Shown here: positions 52,569-61,671 of the stretch, piece after piece
Layout of the letters: every line of letters starts with the position of its first letter
Numbering within the stretch: the first letter of the stretch is position 1
Origin: an uncultured Treponema sp.
GTDB taxonomy: Bacteria; Spirochaetota; Spirochaetia; Treponematales; Treponemataceae
Length of the DNA stretch: 64,000 nt
NCBI GenBank assembly: GCA_947167345.1
Contig: CAMVHR010000007.1
Coordinates: 20,669-84,668 of the forward strand
Reading direction: 5' to 3'
Made by a program: the position numbers and the translations under genes
Notes under the pieces: model-generated
Told to the model about the DNA's origin: nothing
The model's input: the letters and a program-made list of their open reading frames with translations, nothing else
The model's database searches: none

Positions 52569-53873
52569 ATGGAAAAGTTTTTCAAATTAAAAGAGCGGGG
52601 AACAACAGTAAGCAAAGAAATTATTGCTGGCATAACGACATTTCTTGCAATGTCTTATATTCTTGCAGTAAATCCTGGAATTCTGTCAGCTTCCGGCATG
52701 TCTTGGAATGCTGTTTTTACAGCAACAGCAATTTCTTCTGCCATTGCAACTCTAGTCATGGCATTTTATGCAAATCTGCCAGTAGCTCTTGCGCCGGGAC
52801 TTGGACTGAATGCATTCTTTACATATACAGTAGTTCTTGGAATGGGCTGTTCTTGGCAGTTTGCCCTTACTGCAGTCTTTGTAGAAGGAATCCTGTTTAT
52901 AATTCTTTCTGCTGCAGGAATTCGTGAAGCGATCATAAAGTCAATACCGGCAACATTAAAAAAGGCTGTTGCTGTTGGAATTGGACTTTTTATAACTCTA
53001 ATAGGTCTTGTAAATGCCGGCATTGTCGGAACTGATACTGGTACTACAATAGGTTTTGAAAACCTTAATTTGACTCATGCGTCTGCCTTGGTTGCAGTAA
53101 TAGGTCTCGTAATTACGATTATTCTTTATATACGTAATGTTCCTGGAGCGATTCTTATCGGAATTTCACTGACAACAATTATAGGCATTCCTTTTGGTGT
53201 AACTTCCATTCCTGAAAACTGGAAGCCATTTTCAGTGCCTGCCGCTCCTAACTTTTTTAAATTTGATTTCACACAGATTTTTACAATAAAATTCTTTATT
53301 GTATTCTTTACATTTCTATTCACAGACATGTTTGACACGATCGGAACTTTAATGGGCGTTGCCGAACAGGCAAACTTAAAAGATAAGGACGGAAACATTA
53401 TCAATGCAAAGCAGGCTCTTGTTGCTGATGCCGTTGGTACTGTTGCAGGTGCATGTCTTGGAACCTCTACAGTTACAAGTTTTGTTGAGTCAACCTCGGG
53501 TGTCGCTGCCGGAGGACGTACAGGACTTTCTTCTGTCGTAACATCCATTTTCTTTATTCTTGCATTGTTCCTTACACCTATGTTTGCCCTTATTCCGTCA
53601 GCAGCAACGGCTCCTGCGCTGATTTTCGTCGGTTACCTTATGATGAAATCCATCGTATCAATCAAGTTTGACGATCCTACGGAAGGAATTCCTGCATTTA
53701 TCACCATAATGGTAATGCCTTTTTCTTATTCCATCTCGAAAGGAATTGCATGGGGGGTAATTTCTTATGTAATATGCAAGATTGTTGGAAAAAAGGCAAA
53801 GGATATTCCTCTTGTAACATGGATCCTTGCACTCGTTTTCATTGCAGACATTATTTTTGAGGCTGTAAAATAG
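52569..53873 (+). CDS. Purine (adenine/guanine/hypoxanthine) permease, AzgA type
   Basis: 434 residues, about 12 membrane spans. Starts MEKFFKLKERGTTVSKEIIAGITTFLAMSYI as in AzgA/PbuG; ALAPGLGLNAFF, TDMFDTIGTL, and TSTVTSFVESTSGVAAGGRTG are family blocks. It imports purine bases for salvage. AGGAGG upstream. The dCMP deaminase gene follows at 16 bases, making a nucleotide-metabolism pair. Confidence 0.92.
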   Translation: MEKFFKLKERGTTVSKEIIAGITTFLAMSYILAVNPGILSASGMSWNAVFTATAISSAIATLVMAFYANLPVALAPGLGLNAFFTYTVVLGMGCSWQFALTAVFVEGILFIILSAAGIREAIIKSIPATLKKAVAVGIGLFITLIGLVNAGIVGTDTGTTIGFENLNLTHASALVAVIGLVITIILYIRNVPGAILIGISLTTIIGIPFGVTSIPENWKPFSVPAAPNFFKFDFTQIFTIKFFIVFFTFLFTDMFDTIGTLMGVAEQANLKDKDGNIINAKQALVADAVGTVAGACLGTSTVTSFVESTSGVAAGGRTGLSSVVTSIFFILALFLTPMFALIPSAATAPALIFVGYLMMKSIVSIKFDDPTEGIPAFITIMVMPFSYSISKGIAWGVISYVICKIVGKKAKDIPLVTWILALVFIADIIFEAVK

Positions 53874-53889
53874 CCTTTTGGGGAAAATT

Positions 53890-54387
53890 ATGGCAGAAGA
53901 AGAAGATAAATATCATCGTCCGACATGGGACGAATATTTCATGGAAGTTGCACGTGCTATTGCCAAGCGTTCTTCCTGTGACAGGGGAAGGTTAGGCTGT
54001 GTTATAGTCCGTGACAATCAGATTCTTGCTACTGGATATGCGGGTTCTCCTGCAGGGTTGCCTCATTGTGATGATGTCGGACATCTCATGAGGAAAGTCC
54101 TTCATTCGGACGGAACGATAACCCAGCATTGTGTACGTACTGTACATGGTGAGCAGAATGCAATATGTCAGGCTGCCAAAAGAGGTGTTTCCATAGATGG
54201 GGCAACGGTGTATTGTAAGATGACTCCATGCAGGACTTGTGCCATGCTTTTGATAAATTGTGGCATAAAACGTATTGTCTGTGAAAAACATTATCATGAT
54301 GAAGCTGATTCCATGGAAATGTTTAAAATTGCAGGAGTAAAAATAGAACATCTGGAAGATGAAGTTCAGACTTATGAAAATATGTAG
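53890..54387 (+). CDS. dCMP deaminase
   Basis: 165 residues from ATG 53890 with GGGG at 53880-53883; a TTG at 53878 is less likely. Zinc-dependent deaminase motifs HGEQNAI (His-x-Glu) and PCRTCAM (Pro-Cys-x2-Cys), and GYAGSPAGLPHCDD typical of dCMP deaminase/ComEB. It turns dCMP to dUMP for dTMP synthesis. Probably co-transcribed with the permease. Confidence 0.92.
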   Translation: MAEEEDKYHRPTWDEYFMEVARAIAKRSSCDRGRLGCVIVRDNQILATGYAGSPAGLPHCDDVGHLMRKVLHSDGTITQHCVRTVHGEQNAICQAAKRGVSIDGATVYCKMTPCRTCAMLLINCGIKRIVCEKHYHDEADSMEMFKIAGVKIEHLEDEVQTYENM

Positions 54388-54395
54388 ATAAAAGA

Positions 54396-54431
54396 CACCT
54401 CGAAAACTCACTTTCATGATTTTTCGAGGTG
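54396..54431. terminator. Hairpin between dCMP deaminase and thrC
   Basis: An 11-bp perfect stem CACCTCGAAAA (54396-54406) / TTTTCGAGGTG (54421-54431) with a 14-base loop, between the 3' ends of two convergent genes. No long T-run follows, so termination strength is uncertain. Confidence 0.6.
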
Positions 54432-54451
54432 CCAAGCTCTTTATTTATGTA

Positions 54452-55864
54452 TTACAGATTTGCTGTAAGCCATGACTTAAAGCTGTCGTAATCTTTTTCC
54501 ATTGGAATTGCACGGTCTTCAAGATGCATGACTTTTTCAAGTCTGTCAGGCATACTTGGAGTCCTTCCTATTGCATTCTGTACTGTTGAACCAAACTTTG
54601 CAGGATGTGCTGTTTCAAGAATGATTCCTACTGCATTCTTGTTAACAATTTCCTGTCCCCATGACGGAACGCTTGCAGTTACGCCAGGCTTCTGGATGTC
54701 GCCTTTGTCTCCGTTAATAATCTTTTCCATTCCGCCGTTTCTCATGTCGTTCCATGCTTTCCATGCAACAGCACCGTGAGGATCAATTATATATCCAGTT
54801 TTTTCGTTACAGAGTTTTACTGCTTCAAGAGTTCCGTTGTCATCAGTCCAGTATGAGGCAAACATCTTACGAACCTGCTCAAGATCATACATGAAAGCAA
54901 TTCTTTCATAATTGCTTGGAGCACCAACATCCATTGCGTTGCTTAATGTAGCTACTGATGGACGAGTGTTGTAATCTCCTGTTGCAATCCAGTCTGGAAT
55001 AGTGTGGTTTGCATTTGTAGCTGCAACAAAACCTGCTATAGGGGCACCCATTTCATAAGCAATAAGACCACTGGTAAGATTGCCAAAATTTCCGCTTGGA
55101 ACAACTGCAATGATAGATGGATTTTCAATTTTGCTGTCATGTGGAATTCTGTTGCGCACAACCAGAGATGAGTACATATAGTAAAAGCTCTGCGGCAAAA
55201 GACGCGAAATGTTGATTGAGTTTGCTGATGAAAGTCTGAATTTATTGCGCAGCTCAACATCTGTAAAGGCTGTCTTTACAAGCTTCTGACAGTCATCAAA
55301 TGTACCCTTTACTTTAAGTGCGCGGACATTTCCATCAAATGTAGAAAGCTGTTTTTCCTGCAAAGGAGAAATCTTTCCGTCAGGGTAGAGTATTGTAACA
55401 TCTATGCCGGGAACATTGTGGAATGCACTTCCTACAGCAGAACCTGTATCTCCGCTTGTTGCAACCAGAATGTGAAGGTTGTCATTTTCATTTCTGTTGA
55501 AATATGACATTACTCTGGCCATGAAACGTGCACCAAAATCCTTGAATGCACATGTAGGACCATGAAAAAGTTCAAGAACATAAGTTACAGGATCAATAGG
55601 AACAACTTTTGGCATGAACGGATATGCATCCTGAATGATAGATTCAAGGTCTGAGTCTGGGATTTCTCCTTCTACGTACGGTTTTGCCATTTCAAAGGCA
55701 ATTTCCCTAAATGAAGGTTCTGGAATCTTTAAAAGATAGTTTTTGTCCAGCTTAGGAAATGATGTAGGAACATATAGTCCCCCTGTCTGGGCATTCATGC
55801 CGTTTAATACGGCAGTCTTGAAATCTGCTTTGACACTTTTGTCTCTTGTATCTGTGTAAACCAT
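54452..55864 (-). CDS. thrC: Threonine synthase
   Basis: 470 residues from ATG 55864 (AAGG upstream); a longer frame to 55906 is less likely. MVYTDTRDKSV start, PLP-Lys in PTCAFKDFGARF, VATSGDTGSAVG, and VVPSGNFGN. It turns O-phosphohomoserine into threonine. A stand-alone gene next to glyA, which can cleave threonine-related substrates or make glycine; shared regulation is not shown. Confidence 0.95.
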   Translation of the reverse strand: MVYTDTRDKSVKADFKTAVLNGMNAQTGGLYVPTSFPKLDKNYLLKIPEPSFREIAFEMAKPYVEGEIPDSDLESIIQDAYPFMPKVVPIDPVTYVLELFHGPTCAFKDFGARFMARVMSYFNRNENDNLHILVATSGDTGSAVGSAFHNVPGIDVTILYPDGKISPLQEKQLSTFDGNVRALKVKGTFDDCQKLVKTAFTDVELRNKFRLSSANSINISRLLPQSFYYMYSSLVVRNRIPHDSKIENPSIIAVVPSGNFGNLTSGLIAYEMGAPIAGFVAATNANHTIPDWIATGDYNTRPSVATLSNAMDVGAPSNYERIAFMYDLEQVRKMFASYWTDDNGTLEAVKLCNEKTGYIIDPHGAVAWKAWNDMRNGGMEKIINGDKGDIQKPGVTASVPSWGQEIVNKNAVGIILETAHPAKFGSTVQNAIGRTPSMPDRLEKVMHLEDRAIPMEKDYDSFKSWLTANL

Positions 55865-55937
55865 TTGAATACCTTGCTTATAGTAATATTTTCTATATGC
55901 TATCAAAAAAAGACATGTATTTCAAGGGTTCTAATAG

Positions 55938-55985
55938 AAGAAACAAAGGAACTCCTGTTCCTGCATGAATTTGGAACAGGAGTTC
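55938..55985 (-). terminator. Terminator of glyA
   Basis: On the - strand GAACTCCTGTTCC (55985-55973) and GGAACAGGAGTTC (55961-55949) form a perfect 13-bp stem, followed by CTTTGTTTCTTC. It lies 23 bases after the glyA stop and before the thrC start. Confidence 0.85.
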
Positions 55986-56008
55986 ATATAAAAGATGAGG
56001 TAAGAATA

Positions 56009-57508
56009 TTATTTTACAAATTCTTTTTTCAGGAAATCCAAATCAAGTTCTGGGTACAATACGTGTGCTGACAGAAGTTTGTTTACCCTTGCGCGGGCTT
56101 CTGTAACGATTTCCTCGGAAATGTCTATTTTTCCTTTTGCAGGCTTGCCTTCTTTTGTAATTCCAGGCTTTGTATTTTTGAGGATGAAGTCAATGATGTT
56201 TGCAACTTGTTTCATGTCCTCTTCATTCATTCCAAGAGTTGTCAGGGCAGGAGTACCGATACGGATGCCACTTGTCCACCAGGCACCATTCTTATCATAA
56301 GGCAAAGCATTTGCATTTGCTGTTACTCCGCACTTGAATAAAGCTGCTTCTGCCTGTTTTCCTGTAAGACCGTATCCTGTAACATCAACAAGCATCAGGT
56401 GATTGTCTGTTCCACCTGTCTGCAAAGGCATTCCATGTGCCATGCAGCCTTCTGCAAGGGCTTTTGCATTTTTTACTACATTATGAGCCCATTCCTGATA
56501 TGCAGGTGTCCTTGCTTCTTTAAATGCTATTGCCTTTGCTGCCATTATATGGCCGAGTGGACCTCCGAGAACCATAGGGCATCCCTTGTTTACGTAATCT
56601 GCAAATTCCTTTTTGCACAAAATCATTGCGCCTCTTGGACCGCGGAGTGTCTTATGAGTTGTCGTTGTTACTATATCTGCCCATTTTACGGGGTCATAAT
56701 CGCCTTCAAAAACTTTTCCCGCAACAAGTCCTGCAAAGTGTGCCATGTCTACCATGAGAACCGCACCACATTTGTCTGCAATCTGGCGGAAACGCTTGAA
56801 GTCTATCTTTCTAGGATATGCAGAAAATCCTGTAAGCAGGATAAGTGGCTTTACTTCCATTGCCTGCTTTTCAATTGCATCATAGTCAAGAAGACCTGTT
56901 TCTTTGTCTACACCATAAGGATGACTCTCAAACATACGTGCTGAAACATTCATTCGGTATCCGTGTGTCAGATGTCCGCCACAGGAATAGTCCAGTCCCA
57001 TAAGCTTTTGATTTCCGAATCTTTTTCTGAGAGTGTCAAACTGCTCGGCTGTCAAGTCATTCAATGATTTTACACCAAGTTCCTCAAGTGTCGGTGTTTC
57101 AACTTTCGCACTTAAAATTGCCCAGTACGCTACAAGATTTGTATCAGCACCGGAATGTGGCTGAACATAGGCATAATCAGCACCAAACAGAGCTTCTGCT
57201 TCACGTGCGGCAGTATTCTCAACTGCGTCAATGTTTACGCATCCTCCATAATAACGGTGTTCTGGATATCCTTCTGCATACTTGTCGGTAAGAAGGTTTC
57301 CCATAGCAGCCTGTACATTAAGTGAACAATAGTTTTCTGACGCTACAAGCTTCAGGTGAGAACGTTGATTTTCAAGTTCGTTTACGATGGAAGCTGCGAT
57401 ATCAGGACCTACAGCGGCAACCTGCTGTAAATTTGCAACATACGCGCACATTGCAGCAGAAGGTTTTCCGTTGCATTGCTTAAGGTAATTTTCCAATGGT
57501 GCAGACAT
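56009..57508 (-). CDS. glyA: Serine hydroxymethyltransferase, long form
   Basis: 499 residues from ATG 57508 (AGG spaced for it; ATG 57520 is also possible). PLP-Lys in TTTTHKTLRGPRG, HRYYGGC, QPHSGADTN, MVDMAHFAGL. E. coli GlyA has 417 residues; the extra length comes from an N-terminal extension and an insert of about 40 residues (about 135-175, TPTLEELGVKSL), as known in treponemes and chlamydiae. It makes glycine and methylene-THF from serine. Confidence 0.95.
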   Translation of the reverse strand: MSAPLENYLKQCNGKPSAAMCAYVANLQQVAAVGPDIAASIVNELENQRSHLKLVASENYCSLNVQAAMGNLLTDKYAEGYPEHRYYGGCVNIDAVENTAAREAEALFGADYAYVQPHSGADTNLVAYWAILSAKVETPTLEELGVKSLNDLTAEQFDTLRKRFGNQKLMGLDYSCGGHLTHGYRMNVSARMFESHPYGVDKETGLLDYDAIEKQAMEVKPLILLTGFSAYPRKIDFKRFRQIADKCGAVLMVDMAHFAGLVAGKVFEGDYDPVKWADIVTTTTHKTLRGPRGAMILCKKEFADYVNKGCPMVLGGPLGHIMAAKAIAFKEARTPAYQEWAHNVVKNAKALAEGCMAHGMPLQTGGTDNHLMLVDVTGYGLTGKQAEAALFKCGVTANANALPYDKNGAWWTSGIRIGTPALTTLGMNEEDMKQVANIIDFILKNTKPGITKEGKPAKGKIDISEEIVTEARARVNKLLSAHVLYPELDLDFLKKEFVK

Positions 57509-57539
57509 TTTTGACCTCATTAAAAATTCTTCACAGATT

Positions 57540-57571
57540 ATCAGATAAAAACAATTGTTTTTTAATCTGAT
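57540..57571. promoter_or_regulatory. Near-palindrome in the glyA upstream region
   Basis: Arms ATCAGAT and ATCTGAT flank AAAAACAATTGTTTTT, so the 32 bases form an almost perfect palindrome (two-base bulge). It lies 32-63 bases before the glyA ATG and includes a GATAAT-like -10 (57538-57543 on the - strand). Possibly an operator. Confidence 0.4.
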
Positions 57572-57622
57572 TTAATTTAGTTTAGCGGATTTTAAAGGAA
57601 TATGGAATTGGTATTTTAAATA

Positions 57623-57657
57623 TTTTTACCTTAGAAAATATGTTTCTAAGGTAAAAA
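57623..57657. terminator. Perfect hairpin between the LRR gene and glyA
   Basis: A 15-bp stem TTTTTACCTTAGAAA (57623-57637) / TTTCTAAGGTAAAAA (57643-57657), loop ATATG. It is about 90 bases after the LRR gene stop and upstream of glyA. No independent T-run follows, so it may be a weak terminator. The other bases of the 236-base gap show no gene. Confidence 0.5.
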
Positions 57658-57744
57658 TACGATGCTTTAAGTCGTACTGTTATGGCGACTGTACTTGTTC
57701 AGCAAGTTTCAACTCGTTGGTAACTGAGATTGCCTATAGAAATA

Positions 57745-58356
57745 TTAAAAACGGCCTCGGTAACCGAGTTTCTTTAGCTTGCTCTGGTATATGAGCATTA
57801 GTTTTGTGCCTGTAAAAGCTGTCTCTGCAAAATCGCATTGAGTTATTTCATCAGGAATTTCTATAGTTGTTAAGGAAGAACATCCTTTGAAAGAGTCTTT
57901 TTCAACTCTTCTGATTGATACTGGTAAGTTTATCGATTTTAAGGACTTGCATCCCTCAAACATTCCGCATGTTTTTCCGACGGCAATGCTTGCACATGCT
58001 ATTTTCCGCAGGTTTGCAGGCAATACTACAGATTCAAGTGCCTCATAACCGCTTAAACCTCCGATTACCTGTACGGAATCAGGAAAAACGATTCTTTTTA
58101 TTGTCTTGTTTTTCTTGGCAGCATTTAGTCCGCAGAAAAAATCAGCGACTTCGAGTACTGGCAGACCTTGAATTGTATCAGGAATGATGACCTCTGGAGA
58201 TTTTCCTATATATTTAACAATTCTGGCTCCTTCTAAATCGGCAGTAAGTTCTACTTCAAAGTCACTTTCGTCATTTTGCACTTCTGCAAAAGCAAGCGAG
58301 CTTGCACAAAGAAGCATCGTTAAAATTACGGCAATATTAGTGTGTTTTTTATGCAT
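57745..58356 (-). CDS. Exported BspA-type leucine-rich repeat protein
   Basis: 203 residues. Signal peptide 1-24 (SLAFA then EVQ). BspA-type repeats: EVIIPDTIQGLPVLEV, IKRIVFPDSVQVIG, LESVVLPANLRKIA, LKSINLPVSIRRVEKDSFKGCSSL, about five units. In Treponema such proteins are often exposed at the surface and bind other proteins. The C-terminus (KKLGYRGRF) has no anchor seen. Confidence 0.85.
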   Translation of the reverse strand: MHKKHTNIAVILTMLLCASSLAFAEVQNDESDFEVELTADLEGARIVKYIGKSPEVIIPDTIQGLPVLEVADFFCGLNAAKKNKTIKRIVFPDSVQVIGGLSGYEALESVVLPANLRKIACASIAVGKTCGMFEGCKSLKSINLPVSIRRVEKDSFKGCSSLTTIEIPDEITQCDFAETAFTGTKLMLIYQSKLKKLGYRGRF

Positions 58357-58493
58357 GTCAGATACCCTCAGTTCTTTTTTTAGTTTTGGCAGATTTCTCT
58401 CTGCCTTATCTATAAAACAAGCCTCATTTAGAAAGGTAACATTTTAGCTCTTTTCTAGAAATTAATTTTGTGGTATAAATGCTGTGTACATTT

Positions 58494-58567
58494 CGGGCTA
58501 TAGCGCAGCTGGTTAGCGTGCTTGTCTGGGGGGCAAGAGGTCACCGATTCGAATTCGGTTAGCCCGA
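58494..58567 (+). tRNA. tRNA-Pro (anticodon GGG)
   Basis: 74 bases, acceptor stem CGGGCTA/TAGCCCG, discriminator A, anticodon stem CTTGT/GCAAG (one G-T), loop CTGGGGG giving GGG (codons CCC, CCU), and GATTCGAATTC in the T arm. No encoded CCA. The last nine bases overlap the opposing CPBP gene. Confidence 0.93.
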
Positions 58568-59248
58568 GAAATAAAATAAGACCATCAATGAGTTGTATGC
58601 GAAATGGGCGAGGGTACCTGCAAGGACGCTACCGGTAGCCTTGAAGCATCTCCTCAGTATGATTCCGCAGAACATAGCATTCAGGACAGCTGCAATGCCT
58701 ATGTAGCGGTGAGAGAACGCAAATATCAGCACCCATGCGGTTTCTATGCTCTGTTCAATCCATTTTTTATGAGTTTCTGTTTTGCATGGAATTTCCTGTG
58801 CAAGCAGAATCGTCACTTCCGGCATGAACTGTCTGTACAGCGATTCTTCATAAAAAGCACTGACAAATATTCCTATTGCAAAATGAATCCATCCGAAGGA
58901 CGAAACCGGCTTTTCTACAGATTTTGAAAGAATTCCTTTTAACACCGGTGGCATAAAAACAGATAGTGTCTCCATCGCTGCATATACAATAGCTATCATT
59001 CCAAATGTAAGTGTTCCTTTTGAAAGTGTAAAAAAAGGATGACGCTTACAGCAAGTGCTTTTGTTTCCTATTAATTTGACATATTGAACTGTCAGCAGAA
59101 TTGAAATTAACAGCTGTTCAAATAAAGGCAACCATGAAAAGGAACTTGATTCTGTACCAAATGGAGTTGCTGAAGTTACAAACAAAGGTGGTATTATCAG
59201 AATAAAAAAAAACAATATAAATTCAATAAAAAGATATTTTTTTTTCAT
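58559..59248 (-). CDS. CPBP-family intramembrane metalloprotease
   Basis: 229 residues, six or so spans. CPBP motifs: EESLYR (Glu134-Glu135), FAFSHRYIG (His180) and HFAYN (His215, Asn219). In other bacteria such enzymes process membrane-bound peptides or prenylated proteins; substrate here unknown. No ribosome-binding site; the promoter at 59263-59291 gives a leader of only about eight bases. Its last two codons and stop lie on the reverse strand of the tRNA-Pro acceptor stem. Confidence 0.85.
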   Translation of the reverse strand: MKKKYLFIEFILFFFILIIPPLFVTSATPFGTESSSFSWLPLFEQLLISILLTVQYVKLIGNKSTCCKRHPFFTLSKGTLTFGMIAIVYAAMETLSVFMPPVLKGILSKSVEKPVSSFGWIHFAIGIFVSAFYEESLYRQFMPEVTILLAQEIPCKTETHKKWIEQSIETAWVLIFAFSHRYIGIAAVLNAMFCGIILRRCFKATGSVLAGTLAHFAYNSLMVLFYFSG

Positions 59249-59262
59249 GTATTATGTTGTAT

Positions 59263-59291
59263 AGTATAATCTATATTGAAAGAGAGGTCAA
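59263..59291 (-). promoter_or_regulatory. Promoter of the CPBP gene
   Basis: On the - strand TTGACC (59291-59286), 17-base spacer, TATACT (59268-59263). The -10 box shares bases with the divergent TATAAT at 59265-59270, and the -35 box overlaps the ribosome-binding site of the PilZ gene. Confidence 0.65.
59265..59270 (+). promoter_or_regulatory. -10 box of the PilZ-protein gene
   Basis: Perfect TATAAT. The predicted start is about 59277, so the TTG at 59293 with GAGAGG (59282-59287), and not the ATG at 59254, is the usable start. The -35 region (TTTTCA, 59242-59247) is weak. Confidence 0.5.
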
Positions 59292-59292
59292 T

Positions 59293-60372
59293 TTGAACTT
59301 TAACTATAACATATTGCTTATTATACTTGTTGCTGTTGCACTGCTCATTATTTTTGCACGTGTATATGCAAATTATAGATATACAATAAAATTTTATGCA
59401 AAAGGTTTTGAAGAGGGGTTTTCCTCTTCTGAAATAAGGACTCTTCTTTCTCTTATAAATAAATGTGAAATTCTTGATTCAAATACAATATTTACTTCTG
59501 TTACAGTATTGAATAAGTGCATGTCTTTGTATATGTCTGGACTTCGGCGTTCTGGTTCTACATTAAGTCTCAGCGATCAGGTTTTTATAGAAAAAATGAA
59601 CAAACTTCGTGCGAAGATTGCGTTAGTCTCTGAAAATACCCAGAAAATTGCGAATACACACTTTATCGATGTTGGACAGAAAGTTACTCTTATTTATGAC
59701 GGAAAAGGAATTTTCTCTTCAAAAGTTCTTGGTAATTCTGATAAAAATATTGCACTTGAAGTTCCTAGGCAGGTTACAAAAACTCCTGGGCTTCCAAATA
59801 TAAAGAAAGTTTTTGTTCTTTCTTCTGAAGACTGGCTAAAAAAACATGTGAGTGTATATTTCTGGCGAAAAGATGATGCTTGTTATGTTTTTGATACAAT
59901 TGTTAATGAGACTGGAACTTTTCAGGCTCGTGACTGTCTGTATATAGAACACAGCAACAAGCTGGAACGTGCTCAAAAAAGACAATCAATTCGAGCTGAA
60001 TGTCATATAGATGCTTCATTGTATCTTGTAAAGTCAAAAATTTCATCTTTAGATGATATTATTTCGGACGCATATAAGTGTATTATTGAAGATATAAGTG
60101 AAGACGGGGCTCTTATTCGTGTTGGTGGCAAAGGAAAGAATAACATTCATGTAAAGCTTTCTTTCAGTATTAACAGTGTTCCTGTAGAAATGTTCGGAAC
60201 AATAAAAGCAGTAGAATTCAACAGGAACATGAATCAGTCCAGACTTCACTTTGAATGTAAAAAAGTAAGCATGGACATGAAGAATACTATAATAAATTAT
60301 GTATATTCAACTGTTTCTGAAAGTGAAATTGAACGGGATATGGCAATCAGAAGAAGCTACAGCCAGTCATAA
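59293..60372 (+). CDS. Membrane-anchored PilZ-domain protein (c-di-GMP receptor)
   Basis: 359 residues from TTG 59293. One N-terminal span (about 5-25, LLIILVAVALLIIFA), a middle domain of helical then beta character (about 50-225), and a C-terminal PilZ domain: RQSIR (R-x3-R) and EDISEDGA (D-x-S-x2-G), both needed to bind cyclic di-GMP. Spirochaete PilZ proteins affect motility and signalling; the effector here is unknown. Confidence 0.88.
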   Translation: MNFNYNILLIILVAVALLIIFARVYANYRYTIKFYAKGFEEGFSSSEIRTLLSLINKCEILDSNTIFTSVTVLNKCMSLYMSGLRRSGSTLSLSDQVFIEKMNKLRAKIALVSENTQKIANTHFIDVGQKVTLIYDGKGIFSSKVLGNSDKNIALEVPRQVTKTPGLPNIKKVFVLSSEDWLKKHVSVYFWRKDDACYVFDTIVNETGTFQARDCLYIEHSNKLERAQKRQSIRAECHIDASLYLVKSKISSLDDIISDAYKCIIEDISEDGALIRVGGKGKNNIHVKLSFSINSVPVEMFGTIKAVEFNRNMNQSRLHFECKKVSMDMKNTIINYVYSTVSESEIERDMAIRRSYSQS

Positions 60373-60455
60373 ATAAAATTAATAAAAAATTTGTAAAAAA
60401 CAGGTTAAAAACGCACAATCAGAAAGTATTACATATATGGGAGGTAATTTCTCGT

Positions 60456-61670
60456 ATGTTAAAGGTAAATACTGTTCTGCTTTCTGCTGTTATTTGTGCA
60501 ATTGCTTTGTATGGAAAATTTATTCCTGTAAAAGACTTTGGTTGCAAGACACTTGTTCCAATTGAAAATTTTTATATGGTGAAAGGAAAGCTTTATTCAT
60601 CACCTGAAAAAATATCATCAGGAAACATGTATTCGGCAACCATGTTGCTGCAAGGTGTCGTAGGAACTGTGGGAAAATACACGGTCAATTCTTCGGCCGA
60701 TGGTTTTTTGAAGCTTGTCATTCCTTCTCAATTCATTGAATCGTATTCAGATGCATATTTTGAACAAGGTGAAAATCTTTGCTTAAAAGGCTCTTGGAAT
60801 AAAAAGTGGCAGAGTTTTTTTGTTTCTTCGGTCGAAACTAGCCTTGGCTATGATTCTGATATAAAAGGAAAGTTAAATAATTTTCGTGCTCTTTGCAGGA
60901 TTTCATTTAAAAGATTGCTTTCTTCGTGGGGTGATGCCGGTTCGTTAATAATTTCTCTGCTTTCTGGATCCCATTCATTTCTTTCCGTTGATGTAACGAA
61001 TTCTTTTAGGTCTGCAGGAGTTTCCCATATACTTGCATTAAGTGGCATGCATCTTTCTTTTATGGCAACACTCAGCGGATTTTTTTGTGCAAAAACATTT
61101 GGAAAAAAATATGAAGCTTTAGCAAGGCTTGCTGGGGTTCTTTTTTTTGTATGGTTTGCAGGTTTTTCTCCTTCGTTGTTCAGGGCGTTTTTATTTTCAA
61201 TTATTATAATGATTTTAATGTTTTTCAAATGTAGGGTAGACAAAGACTGTTTTATTTCTGTCCTTTCTTTAGTTTTTCTCTTGCATATTGTATTTCGTCC
61301 GCAAGACATTTTTACACTGGCTTTTATGCTTTCCTATACGGCTTTACTGGGAATTTTAGTGGGCTCAAATTTTTTCATGCATTATGTGGCTTTAGTCTTT
61401 CCATCAAGAATTAACGGTTCTGTATCTTCATCTGTAAGTGCCTTTATTGCGACATTACCAGTATGTATTTATACTTTTGGTAGTGTAAATCCTTTGGGAA
61501 TCGTTGCAACTGTAATCGTTTCTCCATTGATAACTGTTTTTATGTTTCTTGCTGTAGCTGGCATTTTTTTTAGTCTGATACTCTCTTTTCTTTCTCCGGT
61601 ATTTAGTTGTATACTGAATGTATTGTATTGTCTAATACTGTTTTTTGTAAGATTTTTTGCCAGAGGGTAA
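60456..61670 (+). CDS. comEC: ComEC/Rec2-family competence protein (channel domain)
   Basis: 404 residues. An N-terminal OB-like soluble part (about 30-130) and a Competence domain with the landmark SHILALSGMHLSF, about eight spans, FVWFAGFSPSLFRAFLFS, and TLPVCIYTFGSVNPLGI. The C-terminal metallo-beta-lactamase nuclease of full ComEC is absent. GGGAGG upstream. The stop overlaps the ribosome-binding site of rsmA. DNA uptake is inferred from family only. Confidence 0.88.
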   Translation: MLKVNTVLLSAVICAIALYGKFIPVKDFGCKTLVPIENFYMVKGKLYSSPEKISSGNMYSATMLLQGVVGTVGKYTVNSSADGFLKLVIPSQFIESYSDAYFEQGENLCLKGSWNKKWQSFFVSSVETSLGYDSDIKGKLNNFRALCRISFKRLLSSWGDAGSLIISLLSGSHSFLSVDVTNSFRSAGVSHILALSGMHLSFMATLSGFFCAKTFGKKYEALARLAGVLFFVWFAGFSPSLFRAFLFSIIIMILMFFKCRVDKDCFISVLSLVFLLHIVFRPQDIFTLAFMLSYTALLGILVGSNFFMHYVALVFPSRINGSVSSSVSAFIATLPVCIYTFGSVNPLGIVATVIVSPLITVFMFLAVAGIFFSLILSFLSPVFSCILNVLYCLILFFVRFFARG

Positions 61671-61671
61671 T

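Noticed and set aside
52569..53873. Frames overlapping the permease on both strands (122 and 140 codons)
   Set aside because: The AzgA frame has continuous family similarity; the others are shadows of it.
57509..57744. Possible glycine riboswitch before glyA
   Set aside because: The gap has palindromes and hairpins but none of the conserved glycine-aptamer core sequence.
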